Below are positions 1 to 6,324 of a stretch of 16,566 bases of DNA, one piece after another. The first letter of the stretch is position 1. Each line of letters begins with the position of its first letter. The translations under genes and the position numbers were made by a program. The notes under the pieces are model-generated. The model did not search any database and was not told the origin of the DNA. It saw only the letters and a list, made by a program, of their open reading frames with translations. This DNA is from an uncultured Collinsella sp. (GTDB taxonomy: Bacteria > Actinomycetota > Coriobacteriia > Coriobacteriales > Coriobacteriaceae): positions 1 to 16,566 of the forward strand of contig UQZC01000012.1 in NCBI GenBank assembly GCA_900545505.1, written 5' to 3'.

Positions 1-116
1 GTCGCTCCATGCTCACTAACACCCGCGTGGCGCGCGAGCTGGGCTACCTCAACATCGACGATGCCGATATTATCGATGCCTTCGACATTGATAACCTGCC
101 TGACGACAAGATCGTT
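1..116 (+). CDS. rnj: ribonuclease J, internal fragment (cut at both ends)
   Basis: Read in the frame starting at base 3, this piece gives RSMLTNTRVARELGYLNI followed by an acidic stretch and LPDDKIV. That matches the part of RNase J, a metallo-beta-lactamase/beta-CASP ribonuclease of mRNA and rRNA processing, just before its conserved CTGSQGEP segment (family pattern GRSM...ARELGYLN...LPxDxVVxLCTGSQGEP). The 5' part lies outside the window. The 3' side is lost: after Lys-Ile-Val at 108-116 the reading runs into antisense pyrB instead of the CTGSQGEP motif. Only about 38 codons remain, so this is not a functional gene here. Identity rests on pattern recognition over a short stretch, but the match is specific. 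The breakpoint is uncertain by a few bases. Confidence 0.72.
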
Positions 117-263
117 GACGATGGTCTTGCCCTTGAGCGTGGGGACCTTCTTGATCGCACGCTCGTTGACCTCGGAGAACGCCTTGGCGGTCTCGAGGAT
201 GAGCTTGATATCCTCTTCGGAGTACTCGGTAATGTCGATCAGGTGCTTATGGTTGAACGCCAC
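114..263 (-). CDS. pyrB: aspartate carbamoyltransferase, N-terminal fragment
   Basis: Aspartate carbamoyltransferase joins carbamoyl phosphate and aspartate in the second step of pyrimidine synthesis. Fifty codons remain from a GTG start at 263, preceded by a good GGAGGTGAG ribosome site. They read VAFNHKHLIDITEY, then an EEDIKLILETA helix, ending KKVPTLKGKTIVN, the typical ATCase N-terminus. The next residues should be the carbamoyl-phosphate-binding FFEPSTRTR segment, but the sequence switches to antisense RNase J. The fragment starts 4 nt after the pyrR stop, the usual pyrR-pyrB operon order. As it stands no active enzyme could be made: the phosphate-binding motif and the whole C-terminal domain are missing. 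Confidence 0.8.
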
Positions 264-267
264 GGTA

Positions 268-852
268 CTACTCACCTCCCAGCGGCGCGGAGCCCACGTG
301 GGAACCCGGCGCGACGTCGTTGATCTCGACAGCGGTGTGGCCGTCGACTTCCTTCATATATAGGTGCACGTTCTCCTCATGCGACGAGGGAACGTTCTTG
401 CCGACAAAGTCCGGCGAGATGGGGAGCTCGCGGTGGCCGCGGTCAACGAGGACTGCCAGCTCAATGCGGCTCGGACGGCCCAGGTCCATAACGGCGTCGA
501 GAGCGGCGCGGATGGTACGACCCGTATACAGGATGTCGTCCACCAGCACGACGCGCTTGCCGTCGACGCTGAAGGGAATGTTGGTAGCGTGGATCGCGGG
601 AGCGAAATTGGTCGCATAGTCATCGCGGTAGAAGCTGATGTCCAGGCTGCCGAGCGGAACGTCGACGCCCTCGATCTCCTTGATCTCCTCGACGAGCTTC
701 TTTGCCAGAAGGTCGCCGCGCGTGACGATGCCGACCAGAGCGAGGTCTTCACAGCCCTCGTTGCGCTCGAGAATCTCGTGCGCGATGCGGGTCATCGCTC
801 GGTTGACGGCGGTCTCGTCCATGATGACCGCCTTGGGGGAAGTCGTGCCCAT
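268..852 (-). CDS. pyrR: PyrR bifunctional pyrimidine operon regulator / uracil phosphoribosyltransferase
   Basis: PyrR binds UMP/UTP and pyr-leader RNA to attenuate pyrimidine biosynthesis genes, and in many species also converts uracil and PRPP to UMP. The 194-residue protein has the type I phosphoribosyltransferase fold. Residues 37-50 hold the beta-strand/loop VGIVTRGDLLA, residues 101-113 the PRPP signature VVLVDDILYTGRT, and 131-145 the family segment ELAVLVDRGHRELPI. The ATG at 852 follows AGGAAGGAGATCG, a strong ribosome site. The C-terminus runs about 14 residues past the usual end (GSHVGSAPLGGE). pyrB begins 4 nt after the stop, so the two are co-transcribed. The 5' leader has several mutually exclusive hairpins, consistent with autoregulation by attenuation. 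Confidence 0.93.
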   Translation of the reverse strand: MGTTSPKAVIMDETAVNRAMTRIAHEILERNEGCEDLALVGIVTRGDLLAKKLVEEIKEIEGVDVPLGSLDISFYRDDYATNFAPAIHATNIPFSVDGKRVVLVDDILYTGRTIRAALDAVMDLGRPSRIELAVLVDRGHRELPISPDFVGKNVPSSHEENVHLYMKEVDGHTAVEINDVAPGSHVGSAPLGGE

Positions 853-1015
853 CGATCTCCTTCCTCACATGTCTTGACTGCTGACACAGTCAAAAAAATA
901 GATGCCCGACCGCTCAAAGCGGACCAGACACCCACAGGAAGGGCTGCTCTTTGGCAGCAATGTAATTCCATGTGGGTATCTCGTACCCCTTTAATGGTCA
1001 AGGGATAGTGTAGCC
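853..1015 (-). promoter_or_regulatory. structured 5' leader of pyrR-pyrB, candidate attenuator
   Basis: Positions are on the + strand; the RNA would be the complement. Base 974-978 pairs with 984-988 (GGGTA/TACCC). A larger stem pairs 930-938 with 968-977 (ACCCACA-GG with CC-TGTGGGT, one bulge) and encloses 943-947 with 954-958 (GCTGC/GCAGC). The first two compete, because 974-977 is used in both. Further down, 910-914 pairs with 918-922, and an outer GCCC/GGGC pair (904-907 with 941-944) would make a terminator-like stem ending 5 nt before a seven-U run at 892-898. A 7-bp hairpin (874-880 with 887-893) follows. Possible promoter parts are TACACT at 1012-1007 and TTGACC at 1001-996, both weak in partner boxes. 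I could not match the published PyrR-binding consensus, so the regulator is inferred from context. Confidence 0.45.
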
Positions 1016-1105
1016 AACCTCGAGCTTAATTGCGAGCATAAATACAGAGCAATCCGTAAACGGAGCCCAAAGCCCAATAAACCTATATATATTTGTGGGA
1101 CGAGC

Positions 1106-1134
1106 TTGAAAACGCACGCACGAGCTGGCATAAT
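1106..1134 (+). promoter_or_regulatory. sigma-70-type promoter upstream of rpmB
   Basis: TTGAAA at 1106-1111 and CATAAT at 1129-1134 are separated by exactly 17 nt, close to the sigma-70 consensus. Predicted start is near 1141, which would give an rpmB leader of about 160 nt or drive a small RNA. No experimental support. Confidence 0.55.
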
Positions 1135-1240
1135 CCCCTCTGCTGCACGCAAATCGGATCTACGTCCAGGGCCGTGGCGTGAGCACTATCGCCAAAAGAG
1201 GAATATCTCTGTGTAGATTACGCACAGGGAGCTGCTTCTG

Positions 1241-1249
1241 TGCTATAGT
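1241..1249 (+). promoter_or_regulatory. extended -10 promoter element for rpmB
   Basis: TGCTATAGT is a TGn-extended -10 box 55 nt before the rpmB start. The -35 region is poor (CGCACA at 17-nt spacing), as is common for extended -10 promoters. It could be the main rpmB promoter, with the stronger-looking 1106-1134 element as a second one. Confidence 0.45.
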
Positions 1250-1303
1250 TCAGGCTTGTTTGTTAACGCGACATGTTCGTTTGTCGCCCAAGGAGGGTCA
1301 GTT

Positions 1304-1492
1304 ATGTCCAAAGTTTGCGAAGTTTGCGGTAAGCACCCCGTTGCCGGTCGCTCCATCAGCCACTCTCACCGCGTCACCAACCGTAAGTTCCGCCCCAACA
1401 TCCAGCGCGTCTACGTCGTCGTCGATGGTCACCGTCGCAAGATGAACGTTTGCTCCACCTGCCTCAAGTCTGGCAAGGTTGCGCGCTCCTAA
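1304..1492 (+). CDS. rpmB: 50S ribosomal protein L28 (zinc-binding form)
   Basis: L28 is a small protein of the large ribosomal subunit. The 62-residue product begins MSKVCEVCGKHPVAG and contains the L28 core GRSISHSHRVTNRKFRPNIQRV. Cys5/Cys8 and Cys50/Cys53 form two CxxC pairs, the zinc-ribbon (C+) form that many bacteria replace with a Cys-free paralogue under zinc limitation. The ATG at 1304 is chosen because AAGGAGGG lies at 1290-1297; an upstream in-frame ATG at 1256 has no ribosome site and gives a non-family extension. The gene stands alone, with promoter elements upstream and a 13-bp terminator 69 nt downstream. Length and sequence are normal. Confidence 0.96.
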   Translation: MSKVCEVCGKHPVAGRSISHSHRVTNRKFRPNIQRVYVVVDGHRRKMNVCSTCLKSGKVARS

Positions 1493-1560
1493 ATAAGGTC
1501 TTACCAACAAGTACCTCGGACTCTCCGGGTCAAAGACCTCGCGTTCATATAGAACTTACC

Positions 1561-1593
1561 AAAGGCGCCCTCCCCTACGGAGGGCGCCTTTTT
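1561..1593 (+). terminator. rho-independent terminator of rpmB
   Basis: A perfect 13-bp stem (AAAGGCGCCCTCC at 1561-1573 with GGAGGGCGCCTTT at 1579-1591) has a 5-nt loop and a T run at 1589-1593. It ends only 3 nt before the transposon's left inverted repeat. Confidence 0.93.
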
Positions 1594-1596
1594 GCA

Positions 1597-1647
1597 CTCA
1601 TTGGGGACAGACTTACATGAGTGTTTTCACGCATTTGGGACAGACAT
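1597..1647 (+). repeat. left inverted repeat of the RAYT element
   Basis: The unit reads CTCATTGGGGACAGACT, a hairpin ATGAGTG-TTTT-CACGCAT (six of seven pairs), then TTGGGACAGACAT. The motif GGGACAGAC therefore occurs on both sides of a small stem-loop, the layout of REP-type transposase substrates. It differs from the right copy at four positions. Confidence 0.85.
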
Positions 1648-1678
1648 TACGCATACCGGCAGCGGTTCGGCCCCTGCC

Positions 1679-2455
1679 TCACGCAGCCTCCCTCCAGCCT
1701 ACGGTGGCCTTGGTCACGCTTGTAGCGCCGATGCCGGTGATACGGGCAATTTGCTTGACCGTGAGATGTGCCCGCCTGAGCCTCAGCAGACACGCATCAC
1801 GATCGGGGCGTGGCAGGGCCTTGAGCAGCGCAGGATCTATGCTCGGAAGGACTTCGCGCGCAACGGAAAGAGCATCCTCATCGAGGATCCGTCGGCGTGG
1901 AAGAATCTCAACTGACCAGATCCGCCCGGCAACTTCCTTAAGATGCTTACAATAGTGACGAGACCCCCCGACAATATCGAGCATAGGGGCCGCATCGCAG
2001 ATGTCAAAGGGATCGTAGCCCAGCTGGTATGCCCTAAAGCTTGACCAGCGGTATGCTTCGAGAGAGTCGATCGCACCTTTCACAGGATTGAGATGGATAT
2101 AATCGAGTAGCTGCACCGCCTGTGTGTCCGACTCAACCGCAACACGCGAATAGCGATTGTCAAACAGATGACCCGTTCTTCCCGTTTTCCCATTGAAATA
2201 CTTAGCATACGCCGTCAGTGCGCACTGCATTGCCTTTGAAAGGTTGTCATATGGGTCATCAACCATCAAATGGAAGTGGTTGTCCATAAGGCACCAAGCC
2301 AACACTGCCACTTTATGGCGTGCAAACCTGTCCGAGATGTCCGATAAGAAACGATATCGGTCAGAGTCATCTTCAAAAATAATCTGTTTGGAGTTGCCAC
2401 GGTCAAAGACGTGGTAATAGCCGGTGAGCGAAACGGCGCGGGCACATCGGGGCAT
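1679..2455 (-). CDS. REP-associated tyrosine transposase (Y1/HUH family)
   Basis: RAYT proteins nick and rejoin single-stranded REP palindromes through a catalytic tyrosine and a His-hydrophobe-His metal site. The 258-residue product has the family landmarks in order: SLTGYYHVFDRGNSKQIIF near the N-terminus, MDNHFHLMV with the HFH metal pair at about 60-62, AYAKYFN with candidate catalytic tyrosines at about 83 and 86, GRTGHLFDNRYSRV, then DYIHLNPVKGAI. A C-terminal helix-turn-helix (LTVKQIARITGIGATSVTKA) fits DnaA/RAYT-type DNA binding. The ATG at 2455 is preferred over an in-frame TTG 15 nt upstream because GAAAGGAG lies just before it. The frame is intact, so the enzyme may be active. A TATAAA box about 70 nt upstream is a possible promoter, without a clear -35. 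Confidence 0.9.
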   Translation of the reverse strand: MPRCARAVSLTGYYHVFDRGNSKQIIFEDDSDRYRFLSDISDRFARHKVAVLAWCLMDNHFHLMVDDPYDNLSKAMQCALTAYAKYFNGKTGRTGHLFDNRYSRVAVESDTQAVQLLDYIHLNPVKGAIDSLEAYRWSSFRAYQLGYDPFDICDAAPMLDIVGGSRHYCKHLKEVAGRIWSVEILPRRRILDEDALSVAREVLPSIDPALLKALPRPDRDACLLRLRRAHLTVKQIARITGIGATSVTKATVGWREAA

Positions 2456-2583
2456 AATCTCTCCTTTCAAAACTGAACAGGCAACACCTAAAAGGAGAGA
2501 AGGAACGCGAAATGCTGAGCCTGTGACCTATTTATATCCAATGATCGGCAAAAACAGGTTCAGAACGGCAAAATGGCAAAACG

Positions 2584-2634
2584 ATGTCTGTCCCAAATGA
2601 GTGAAAGCACTCATGAGAGTCTGTCCCCAATGAG
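2584..2634 (-). repeat. right inverted repeat of the RAYT element
   Basis: This is the inverted counterpart of 1597-1647 (47 of 51 identical). Its internal hairpin is perfect: ATGAGTG-AAAG-CACTCAT at 2598-2615, bracketed by TCTGTCCC motifs on both sides. The intact stem here against one mismatch in the left copy suggests this is the less decayed end. Confidence 0.85.
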
Positions 2635-2666
2635 CGGGGCGATGCAGCAGGCAGATAGTTTTAGTT

Positions 2667-2694
2667 AAAACGCTTCATTTTATTGAAGCGTTTT
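2667..2694. terminator. bidirectional terminator-like palindrome upstream of adhE
   Basis: AAAACGCTTCA at 2667-2677 pairs with TGAAGCGTTTT at 2684-2694, an 11-bp stem with a 6-nt loop and four T on each strand. It lies before the adhE promoter, so it could block read-through from the rpmB side or from antisense transcription. The U tracts are short and the role is inferred. Confidence 0.5.
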
Positions 2695-2715
2695 AGTGTG
2701 CCTTTTAGAGGAATC

Positions 2716-2747
2716 TTACCGTTCACCGAATAATTTCTTGCTATCAT
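2716..2747 (+). promoter_or_regulatory. probable adhE promoter
   Basis: TGCTATCAT at 2739-2747 is an extended -10 box 41 nt before the adhE ATG. TTACCG at 2716-2721 is a weak -35 with 20-nt spacing. I looked for a Rex (NADH/NAD+ sensor) palindrome of the TTGTTAA-N4-TTAACAA type and did not see one. Confidence 0.4.
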
Positions 2748-2787
2748 GCAAGGCGTAGGGTAAATCTCCGATCGCAAGGAGACACAA

Positions 2788-5436
2788 ATGGTGAAAAAGT
2801 CACCGGAAAACACTACTCCCGCAATTGTGGACAACGTAGAGGCGCTTGAGGCTAAGCTCGCTCAGATGCGAGAGGCCCAGGCGCTTTTTGCTACGTACAC
2901 GCAGGAGCAGGTCGACAAGATCTTCTATGAGGCCGCCATGGCCGCCAACAAGGCTCGTATCCCGTTGGCGAAGATGGCCATCGAGGAGACCGGCCGCGGC
3001 GTTCTTGAGGACAAGGTCATCAAGAACCACTACGCCGCAGAGTACATCTACAACGCTTACAAGAACACCAAGACCTGTGGCGTTCTGGAGCGCGACGAGG
3101 CTTACGGCATCACCAAGATCGCCGAGCCCATCGGCATCGTGGGCGCCGTCATCCCGACGACCAACCCCACCTCCACCGCGATCTTCAAGACGCTGATCTG
3201 CCTGAAGACCCGCAATGCCATCATCATCTCCCCGCACCCGGCTGCCGCCAAGTGCACCATCGCCGCCGCCAAGCTCGTGCTTGACGCCGCCGTCAAGGCC
3301 GGCGCCCCCGAGGGCATCATCGGCTGGGTCGATGTCCCCTCCATCGAGCTGACCAACATGGTCATGCGCGACGTCGACATCATCCTCGCCACCGGTGGTC
3401 CGGGCATGGTCAAGGCCGCTTACTCCTCGGGCAAGCCCGCCCTGGGCGTTGGCGCCGGTAACACCCCGGTCGTCATCGACGACACCGCCGACGTGCTGCT
3501 CGCCGTCAACTCCATCATCCACTCCAAGACCTTCGACAACGGCATGATCTGCGCTTCCGAGCAGTCCGTGACCGTCATCGACAGCATCTATGACCAGGTT
3601 AAGGCCGAGTTCCAGAAGCGCGGCTGCTACTTCGTCAAGCAGGGTGCCGAGATGGAGGCCCTGCGTGCCGCCATGTTCAAGAACGGCGCTCTCGATCACC
3701 GCATCCCCGGCATGGCCGCTGCCAAGATCGCCGAGCTCGCCGGCATCGAGGTTCCCGCCAAGACCAAGATCCTGATCGCCGAGGTCACCTCCACCGACCC
3801 CGCCAAGGAGGAGTTCTCCCACGAGAAGCTCTCCCCGGTCCTGGCCATGTACCACGCCAAGGACTTCCAGGAGGCCGTCGACAAGGCCGAGCACCTGGTG
3901 CTCGCCGGTGGCCCGGGCCACACCGCCTCTCTGTACGTGCACCCCGCTCAGGCCGAGAAGATCAGCCTGTTCGAGCACGTCATGAAGGCCTGCCGTATCG
4001 TCATCAACACCCCGTCCTCGCACGGCGGCATCGGTGACCTCTACAACTTTGGCATGAAGCCGTCTCTGACCCTGGGCTGCGGCTCCTGGGGCGGCAACTC
4101 CGTCTCCGAGAACGTTGGGGTGAAGCACTTGATCAACGTTAAGACTGTGGCCGAGCGCCGTGAGAACATGCTGTGGTTCCGCGCTCCCGAGAAGGTCTAC
4201 TTCAAGAAGGGTTCCACGCCCGTCGCCCTCGACGAGCTGGGCAACGTCATGGGCAAGAAGCGCGCCTTCATCGTCACCGACCAGTTCCTCTTCAAGAATG
4301 GCAACACCCGCGCCATCGAGGCCAAGCTCGACGAGATGGGCATCGCCCACGACTGCTTCTACGACGTCGAGCCCGATCCGTCGCTGCAGTGCGCACGTCG
4401 CGGCGCCAAGCAGATGGCTCTCTTTGAGCCGGACGTCATCATCGCCGTCGGCGGTGGCTCCGCTATGGACGCCGGCAAGATCATGTGGATGATGTACGAG
4501 CACCCCGAGTGCAAGTTTGAGGACATGGCCATGGACTTCATGGACATCCGCAAGCGTATCTTCACCTTCCCCGAGATGGGCAAGAAGGCCTACTTCGTCG
4601 CCGTCCCGACCTCCTCGGGTACCGGCTCCGAGTGCACGCCGTTCGCCATCATCACCGACAAGGAGACCGGCATCAAGTGGCCGCTCGCCGACTACGCGCT
4701 GCTCCCCAACATGGCTATCGTCGACGCCGACAACTGCATGACCGCCCCGCGCGGCCTGACCGCTGCCTCCGGCATCGACGTCATGACCCACGCCATCGAG
4801 TCCTACGTCTCCATCATGGCTTCCGACTACACCAAGGGCCTCTCCGAGCGCGCTGCCAAGCTCGTCTTTGAGAACCTGCCCTCCAGCTTCACGAACGGCG
4901 CCAAGGACCCGCACGCCCGCGAGGAGATGCACAACGCCTCCTGCATGGCCGGTATGGCCTTCGCCAACGCCTTCCTGGGCCTCAACCACTCCATGGCTCA
5001 CAAGCTCGGCGCTTTCCATCACCTGCCCCACGGCATCGCTAACGCCGTCATCCTGACCCGCGTCATGCGCTACAACGCTGCTGAGGCCCCCGTCAAGATG
5101 GGCACGTTCTCCCAGTATCCTTACCCCAACGCGCTGCACAACTACGCCGAGATGGCCAAGTACTGCGGCATCGAGGGCAAGGACGACAAGGAGGTCTTCG
5201 AGAACTTCATCACGAAGCTCGAGGAGCTCAAGGACTTCATCGGCGTCAAGAAGACCATCGCCGACTACGGTGTTGACGAGCAGTACTTCCTCGACACCCT
5301 CGACGAGATGACCGAGCAGGCATTCAACGACCAGTGCACCGGCGCCAACCCGCGCTACCCGCTCATGAGCGAGATCAAGGAGCTCTACCTGGACGCCTAC
5401 TACGGCCGCGAGCCTCAGGACTACGCCGTCTGCTAG
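2788..5436 (+). CDS. adhE: bifunctional acetaldehyde-CoA / alcohol dehydrogenase AdhE
   Basis: AdhE reduces acetyl-CoA to acetaldehyde and then ethanol with two NADH, the redox-balancing end of mixed-acid fermentation; homologues assemble into cytosolic spirosome filaments. The 882 residues have the usual two-domain length. The N-terminal aldehyde dehydrogenase domain (about 1-450) has the catalytic Cys255 in FDNGMICASEQ and the GAGNTP turn at about 222-227. The C-terminal iron alcohol dehydrogenase domain has GGGSAMDAGK from 555, PTSSGTGSE, and predicted Fe ligands Asp664, His668, His734 and His748, offset by 11 from the Escherichia coli enzyme. The ATG at 2788 follows AAGGAG at 2776-2781. 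The gene is monocistronic or read into the kinase 88 nt downstream; the hairpin between them has no U tract. Confidence 0.97.
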   Translation: MVKKSPENTTPAIVDNVEALEAKLAQMREAQALFATYTQEQVDKIFYEAAMAANKARIPLAKMAIEETGRGVLEDKVIKNHYAAEYIYNAYKNTKTCGVLERDEAYGITKIAEPIGIVGAVIPTTNPTSTAIFKTLICLKTRNAIIISPHPAAAKCTIAAAKLVLDAAVKAGAPEGIIGWVDVPSIELTNMVMRDVDIILATGGPGMVKAAYSSGKPALGVGAGNTPVVIDDTADVLLAVNSIIHSKTFDNGMICASEQSVTVIDSIYDQVKAEFQKRGCYFVKQGAEMEALRAAMFKNGALDHRIPGMAAAKIAELAGIEVPAKTKILIAEVTSTDPAKEEFSHEKLSPVLAMYHAKDFQEAVDKAEHLVLAGGPGHTASLYVHPAQAEKISLFEHVMKACRIVINTPSSHGGIGDLYNFGMKPSLTLGCGSWGGNSVSENVGVKHLINVKTVAERRENMLWFRAPEKVYFKKGSTPVALDELGNVMGKKRAFIVTDQFLFKNGNTRAIEAKLDEMGIAHDCFYDVEPDPSLQCARRGAKQMALFEPDVIIAVGGGSAMDAGKIMWMMYEHPECKFEDMAMDFMDIRKRIFTFPEMGKKAYFVAVPTSSGTGSECTPFAIITDKETGIKWPLADYALLPNMAIVDADNCMTAPRGLTAASGIDVMTHAIESYVSIMASDYTKGLSERAAKLVFENLPSSFTNGAKDPHAREEMHNASCMAGMAFANAFLGLNHSMAHKLGAFHHLPHGIANAVILTRVMRYNAAEAPVKMGTFSQYPYPNALHNYAEMAKYCGIEGKDDKEVFENFITKLEELKDFIGVKKTIADYGVDEQYFLDTLDEMTEQAFNDQCTGANPRYPLMSEIKELYLDAYYGREPQDYAVC

Positions 5437-5453
5437 TTTTAGCACGGTTTTTA

Positions 5454-5492
5454 ACGGCGGGGGTGCACGGGTGTTTCACACACCCCCGCCGT
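5454..5492 (+). terminator. strong hairpin after adhE without a U tract
   Basis: ACGGCGGGGGTG at 5454-5465 pairs perfectly with CACCCCCGCCGT at 5481-5492, a 12-bp very GC-rich stem with a 15-nt loop. No T run follows, so it is either a poor terminator or an mRNA 3'-end/processing stem that lets some transcripts continue into the next gene. Confidence 0.6.
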
Positions 5493-5524
5493 CGCTTCTA
5501 TCGCATCGTTGAAAGGATGCAACC

Positions 5525-6289
5525 ATGCTGCTACCCGATTCCAAGACCGAGCTCGTCCGCCGTGGCAACAAGGTCGTTTACGACCTGGGCGACAAGATTG
5601 TCAAGGTCTTTAACGAGACCAAGCCTGTCTCCGACGTGTTCAACGAGGCTTTGAATCTTGCCCGCATCAATGAGTGCGGCATCCGCAGCCCCAAGGCGCT
5701 CGAGGTTTCCCAGCTCGAGAACGCCAACGGCTGGGCGCTCGTGACCGAGAAGGTTCCGGGCACCACCCTTGCCGAGAAGATGACTGCCGAGCCCCAGCGC
5801 TTTGGTGAGTACCTCGAGATGTTCGTCGACCTCCAGATCGAGATCCACGGCTACACCTCCCCGCTGCTCAACCGTCAGCGCGACAAGTACGCCCGCATGA
5901 TCGACAGCCTTGATCAGCTCAATGCCACCACGCGCTACAACCTTCAGGAGCGTCTGGACGGCATGACCAAGGAGTTCAAGGTCTGCCACGGCGACTTCAA
6001 CCCCTCCAACGTCATCGTCGGCGACGACGGCCAGCTCTATGTGTGCGACTGGGCACACGCCACCCAGGGCTCCCCTGCTGCCGACGTTGCCACCACCTAC
6101 CTGCTCTTTGCCCTCAACAGCAAGGATCAGGCTGAGGCCTACCTGGAGCTCTACTGCGACCGCGCCGACATGCCCATGCAGGTCGTGCGTCAGTGGACGA
6201 GCATCGTCGCCGCTTCCGAGCTCGCTCGTAAGCGCAACGTGAACGATGAGTTCCTGAAGAACTGGATCGACGTCGTCGATTATCAGTAA
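5525..6289 (+). CDS. phosphotransferase of the aminoglycoside phosphotransferase / choline kinase fold
   Basis: The 254-residue protein has a eukaryotic-like small-molecule kinase fold. The N-lobe shows strands with VVYDLGDKIVKVFN (candidate ATP-binding Lys27) and a helix Glu41 in NEALNLARI. The catalytic loop is CHGDFNPSNVIV at 154-164 (Asp157 as base, Asn at 162 likely for metal), and the metal-binding Asp175 lies in VCDWAHAT, a variant of the usual DWE/DFD. The length is typical. The ATG at 5525 has GAAAGGA at 5511-5517. It lies 88 nt after adhE on the same strand and ends with its own terminator, so a link to adhE is possible but unproven. The substrate is unknown: family members act on choline, homoserine, sugars, thiamine or drugs, and nothing here points to one. 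Resistance should not be assumed. Confidence 0.85.
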   Translation: MLLPDSKTELVRRGNKVVYDLGDKIVKVFNETKPVSDVFNEALNLARINECGIRSPKALEVSQLENANGWALVTEKVPGTTLAEKMTAEPQRFGEYLEMFVDLQIEIHGYTSPLLNRQRDKYARMIDSLDQLNATTRYNLQERLDGMTKEFKVCHGDFNPSNVIVGDDGQLYVCDWAHATQGSPAADVATTYLLFALNSKDQAEAYLELYCDRADMPMQVVRQWTSIVAASELARKRNVNDEFLKNWIDVVDYQ

Positions 6290-6324
6290 TATCTGAGCGA
6301 TTTATTTCGCATCGGAGGCACAAG

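Larger units (their letters stand above)
853..1303. other. 451-nt divergent intergenic region between pyrR and rpmB
   Basis: There is no convincing gene here. The left part (853-1015) is the pyrR leader. The middle (about 1016-1105) is AT-richer and includes a TATATATAT run at 1085-1093. The right part holds rpmB promoter elements at 1106-1134 and 1241-1249. Short open frames in the region lack ribosome sites or known similarity. Confidence 0.6.
1597..2634. mobile_element. REP-associated tyrosine transposase (RAYT) element
   Basis: A 1038-bp unit consists of one Y1/HUH transposase gene on the - strand flanked by 51-bp inverted repeats (1597-1647 and 2584-2634). The repeats match at 47 of 51 positions by hand alignment. 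I see no target-site duplication, as expected for Y1 transposases, which act on single strands. The element lies between the rpmB terminator and the adhE promoter region and is visibly AT-richer than its neighbours, which supports horizontal acquisition. It may be a single domesticated RAYT locus with its REP-like ends or a still mobile IS200-like unit; the sequence alone does not decide. Confidence 0.8.
2456..2787. other. 332-nt region between the transposase gene and adhE
   Basis: The stretch holds the transposase ribosome site (2461-2468), an AT-rich leader or promoter part (2470-2583), the right inverted repeat (2584-2634), an AT-flanked palindrome (2667-2694) and the adhE promoter and ribosome site (2716-2781). 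No coding frame with family resemblance was found. Confidence 0.6.

Noticed and set aside
9..323. 104-codon + strand open frame as one protein
   Set aside because: Only the first 36 or so codons are real RNase J sequence. The rest is antisense pyrB and pyrR.
1590..2645. Target-site duplication around the transposase element
   Set aside because: TGCA occurs near both ends but not adjacent to the right repeat, so no true duplication can be claimed. Y1 transposases normally make none.
2695..2787. Rex operator upstream of adhE
   Set aside because: No palindrome close to the TTGTTAA-N4-TTAACAA consensus was found around the promoter.
2800..5445. 881-codon open frame on the - strand across adhE
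   Set aside because: It is antisense to a full, motif-complete AdhE. Its product is a low-complexity Gly/Val/Leu/Asp mix with no family features, a usual by-product of GC-rich codon use.
5525..6289. Aminoglycoside resistance gene
   Set aside because: Only the general kinase fold is visible. The motif around Asp175 and the context do not match known resistance enzymes, so no resistance call is made.
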